64,000 nt of DNA from positions 2,089,545-2,153,544 of the forward strand of contig SCFE01000019.1 of NCBI GenBank assembly GCA_004352715.1, read 5' to 3'. Source of the DNA: Hofstenia miamia (Eukaryota; Xenacoelomorpha; Acoela). Shown piece after piece: positions 63,640-64,000 of this stretch; the first letter of the stretch is position 1, and every line of letters starts with the position of its first letter. The notes beneath the pieces were generated by a model that saw only the letters and a program-made list of their open reading frames with translations, did no database searches and was not told the DNA's origin. Made by a program: the position numbers and the translations under genes.

Positions 63640-64000
63640 ATGTTTGCTCTTGTGAAAATCATCACATTGAGTTTTCTATGGATACAAATAGTTGGACAGA
63701 TAGAGAATGGAATTTTGTTCAATAGACAATTTGAAGTCATGCAAACAGAACATTGGAAAATGATTGAATTCTTAATACCTTTTCCAGCAGTGAATTTTTC
63801 ACAAGAGATAGTTAGAAAAATGCCCAAGTTCCAACTAAATCTTGAGGGTAAACAAGAAATCTGTGTAAAGAAAGAATCAGAACGAGAAAGCATAGTAAAT
63901 TGGTTGGCACGTCTCATAAATAGAGAAGGACAAGAGACTGAAATTTGCCAGAATCAGGATGCAAACCTTACCCTCCTATTTGGAATATTGCATTTACAAA
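63640..64000 (+). CDS. env: Env-like ORF of the gypsy element (5' part)
   Basis: ATG at 63640 opens 120 codons without a stop to the window end. The first about 20 residues are a clear signal peptide (basic start, hydrophobic core ITLSFLWIQIVG). The mature part has an Asn-X-Ser/Thr sequon (NFS) and Cys residues, as expected of a secreted glycoprotein. ATTTAG directly precedes the ATG (63634-63639), an excellent acceptor for a spliced env message as in errantivirus-type elements. Position after pol supports env. Fusion features lie beyond the window, so the class cannot be set. Confidence 0.6.
   Translation, partial: MFALVKIITLSFLWIQIVGQIENGILFNRQFEVMQTEHWKMIEFLIPFPAVNFSQEIVRKMPKFQLNLEGKQEICVKKESERESIVNWLARLINREGQETEICQNQDANLTLLFGILHLQ

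Noticed and set aside
1-64000. CRISPR arrays, bacterial operons, rRNA or tRNA genes
   Set aside because: No regularly spaced repeats, no ribosome-binding-site-led gene clusters and no convincing tRNA cloverleaf were seen; the window is eukaryotic.

Overview
The window is animal genomic DNA: AT-rich and intron-rich, with no bacterial-style operons. The species cannot be fixed from sequence alone. The host gene belongs to the androglobin family, and several of its introns are only 42-45 bp while others reach about 5 kb. I therefore infer an invertebrate metazoan with mini-introns, but do not name a lineage. Four runs of exactly 1000 N (14495, 40073, 42314, 44444) are scaffold gaps. Isolated single Ns (23676, 24091, 24291, 27543, 27926) mark contig joins.

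Region 1 (about 1-26100, + strand) is the 3' two thirds of androglobin (ADGB). I assembled about 22 exons from about 986 to 25960 by following reading phase across GT-AG junctions. They encode about 1,110 residues: the tail of the calpain-like region, the circularly permuted globin split by an IQ motif, conserved C-terminal domains and a basic lysine-rich tail. A poly(A) signal lies at 26096. The introns carry a minus-strand LINE (12379-14494, cut by a gap), a pogo/Tigger-like MITE, a truncated hAT with 8-bp target duplication, and a 2-kb hAT-type element containing a second, nested hAT MITE. Inside the 2-kb element is a clear assembly duplication around a foreign gag fragment.

Region 2 (26440-30460) holds two more decayed LINEs, one on each strand, and a piggyBac-like terminus.

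Region 3 (30890-49600) is a nested insertion. A non-LTR-type retroelement (N-terminal zinc finger, reverse transcriptase of the QGDPL/YLDDG class, C-terminal Cys/His knuckle) is split by a 15.7-kb Maverick/Polinton at 32128-47871. That element has inverted termini and a near-perfect 6-bp target duplication. It keeps a recognisable but broken protein-primed DNA polymerase B and several unrecognised small genes. One of these is a spliced 99-residue gene present in two direct copies and one inverted copy.

Region 4 (50050-54300) holds a transposase HTH remnant, a LINE with a long open RT frame but an altered catalytic motif, and a second QGDPL/YLDDG retroelement on the minus strand.

Region 5 (about 54560-64000, + strand) is a Ty3/gypsy-type LTR retrotransposon. 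It has the end of a 5' LTR with a primer-binding site, gag with a zinc knuckle, protease, RT/RNase H and integrase broken by stops and frameshifts, then about 2.7 kb of unrecognised interrupted ORFs, and an env-like ORF with a signal peptide that runs off the window. Everything after 26.1 kb is layered mobile DNA; the only host gene I can support is ADGB.
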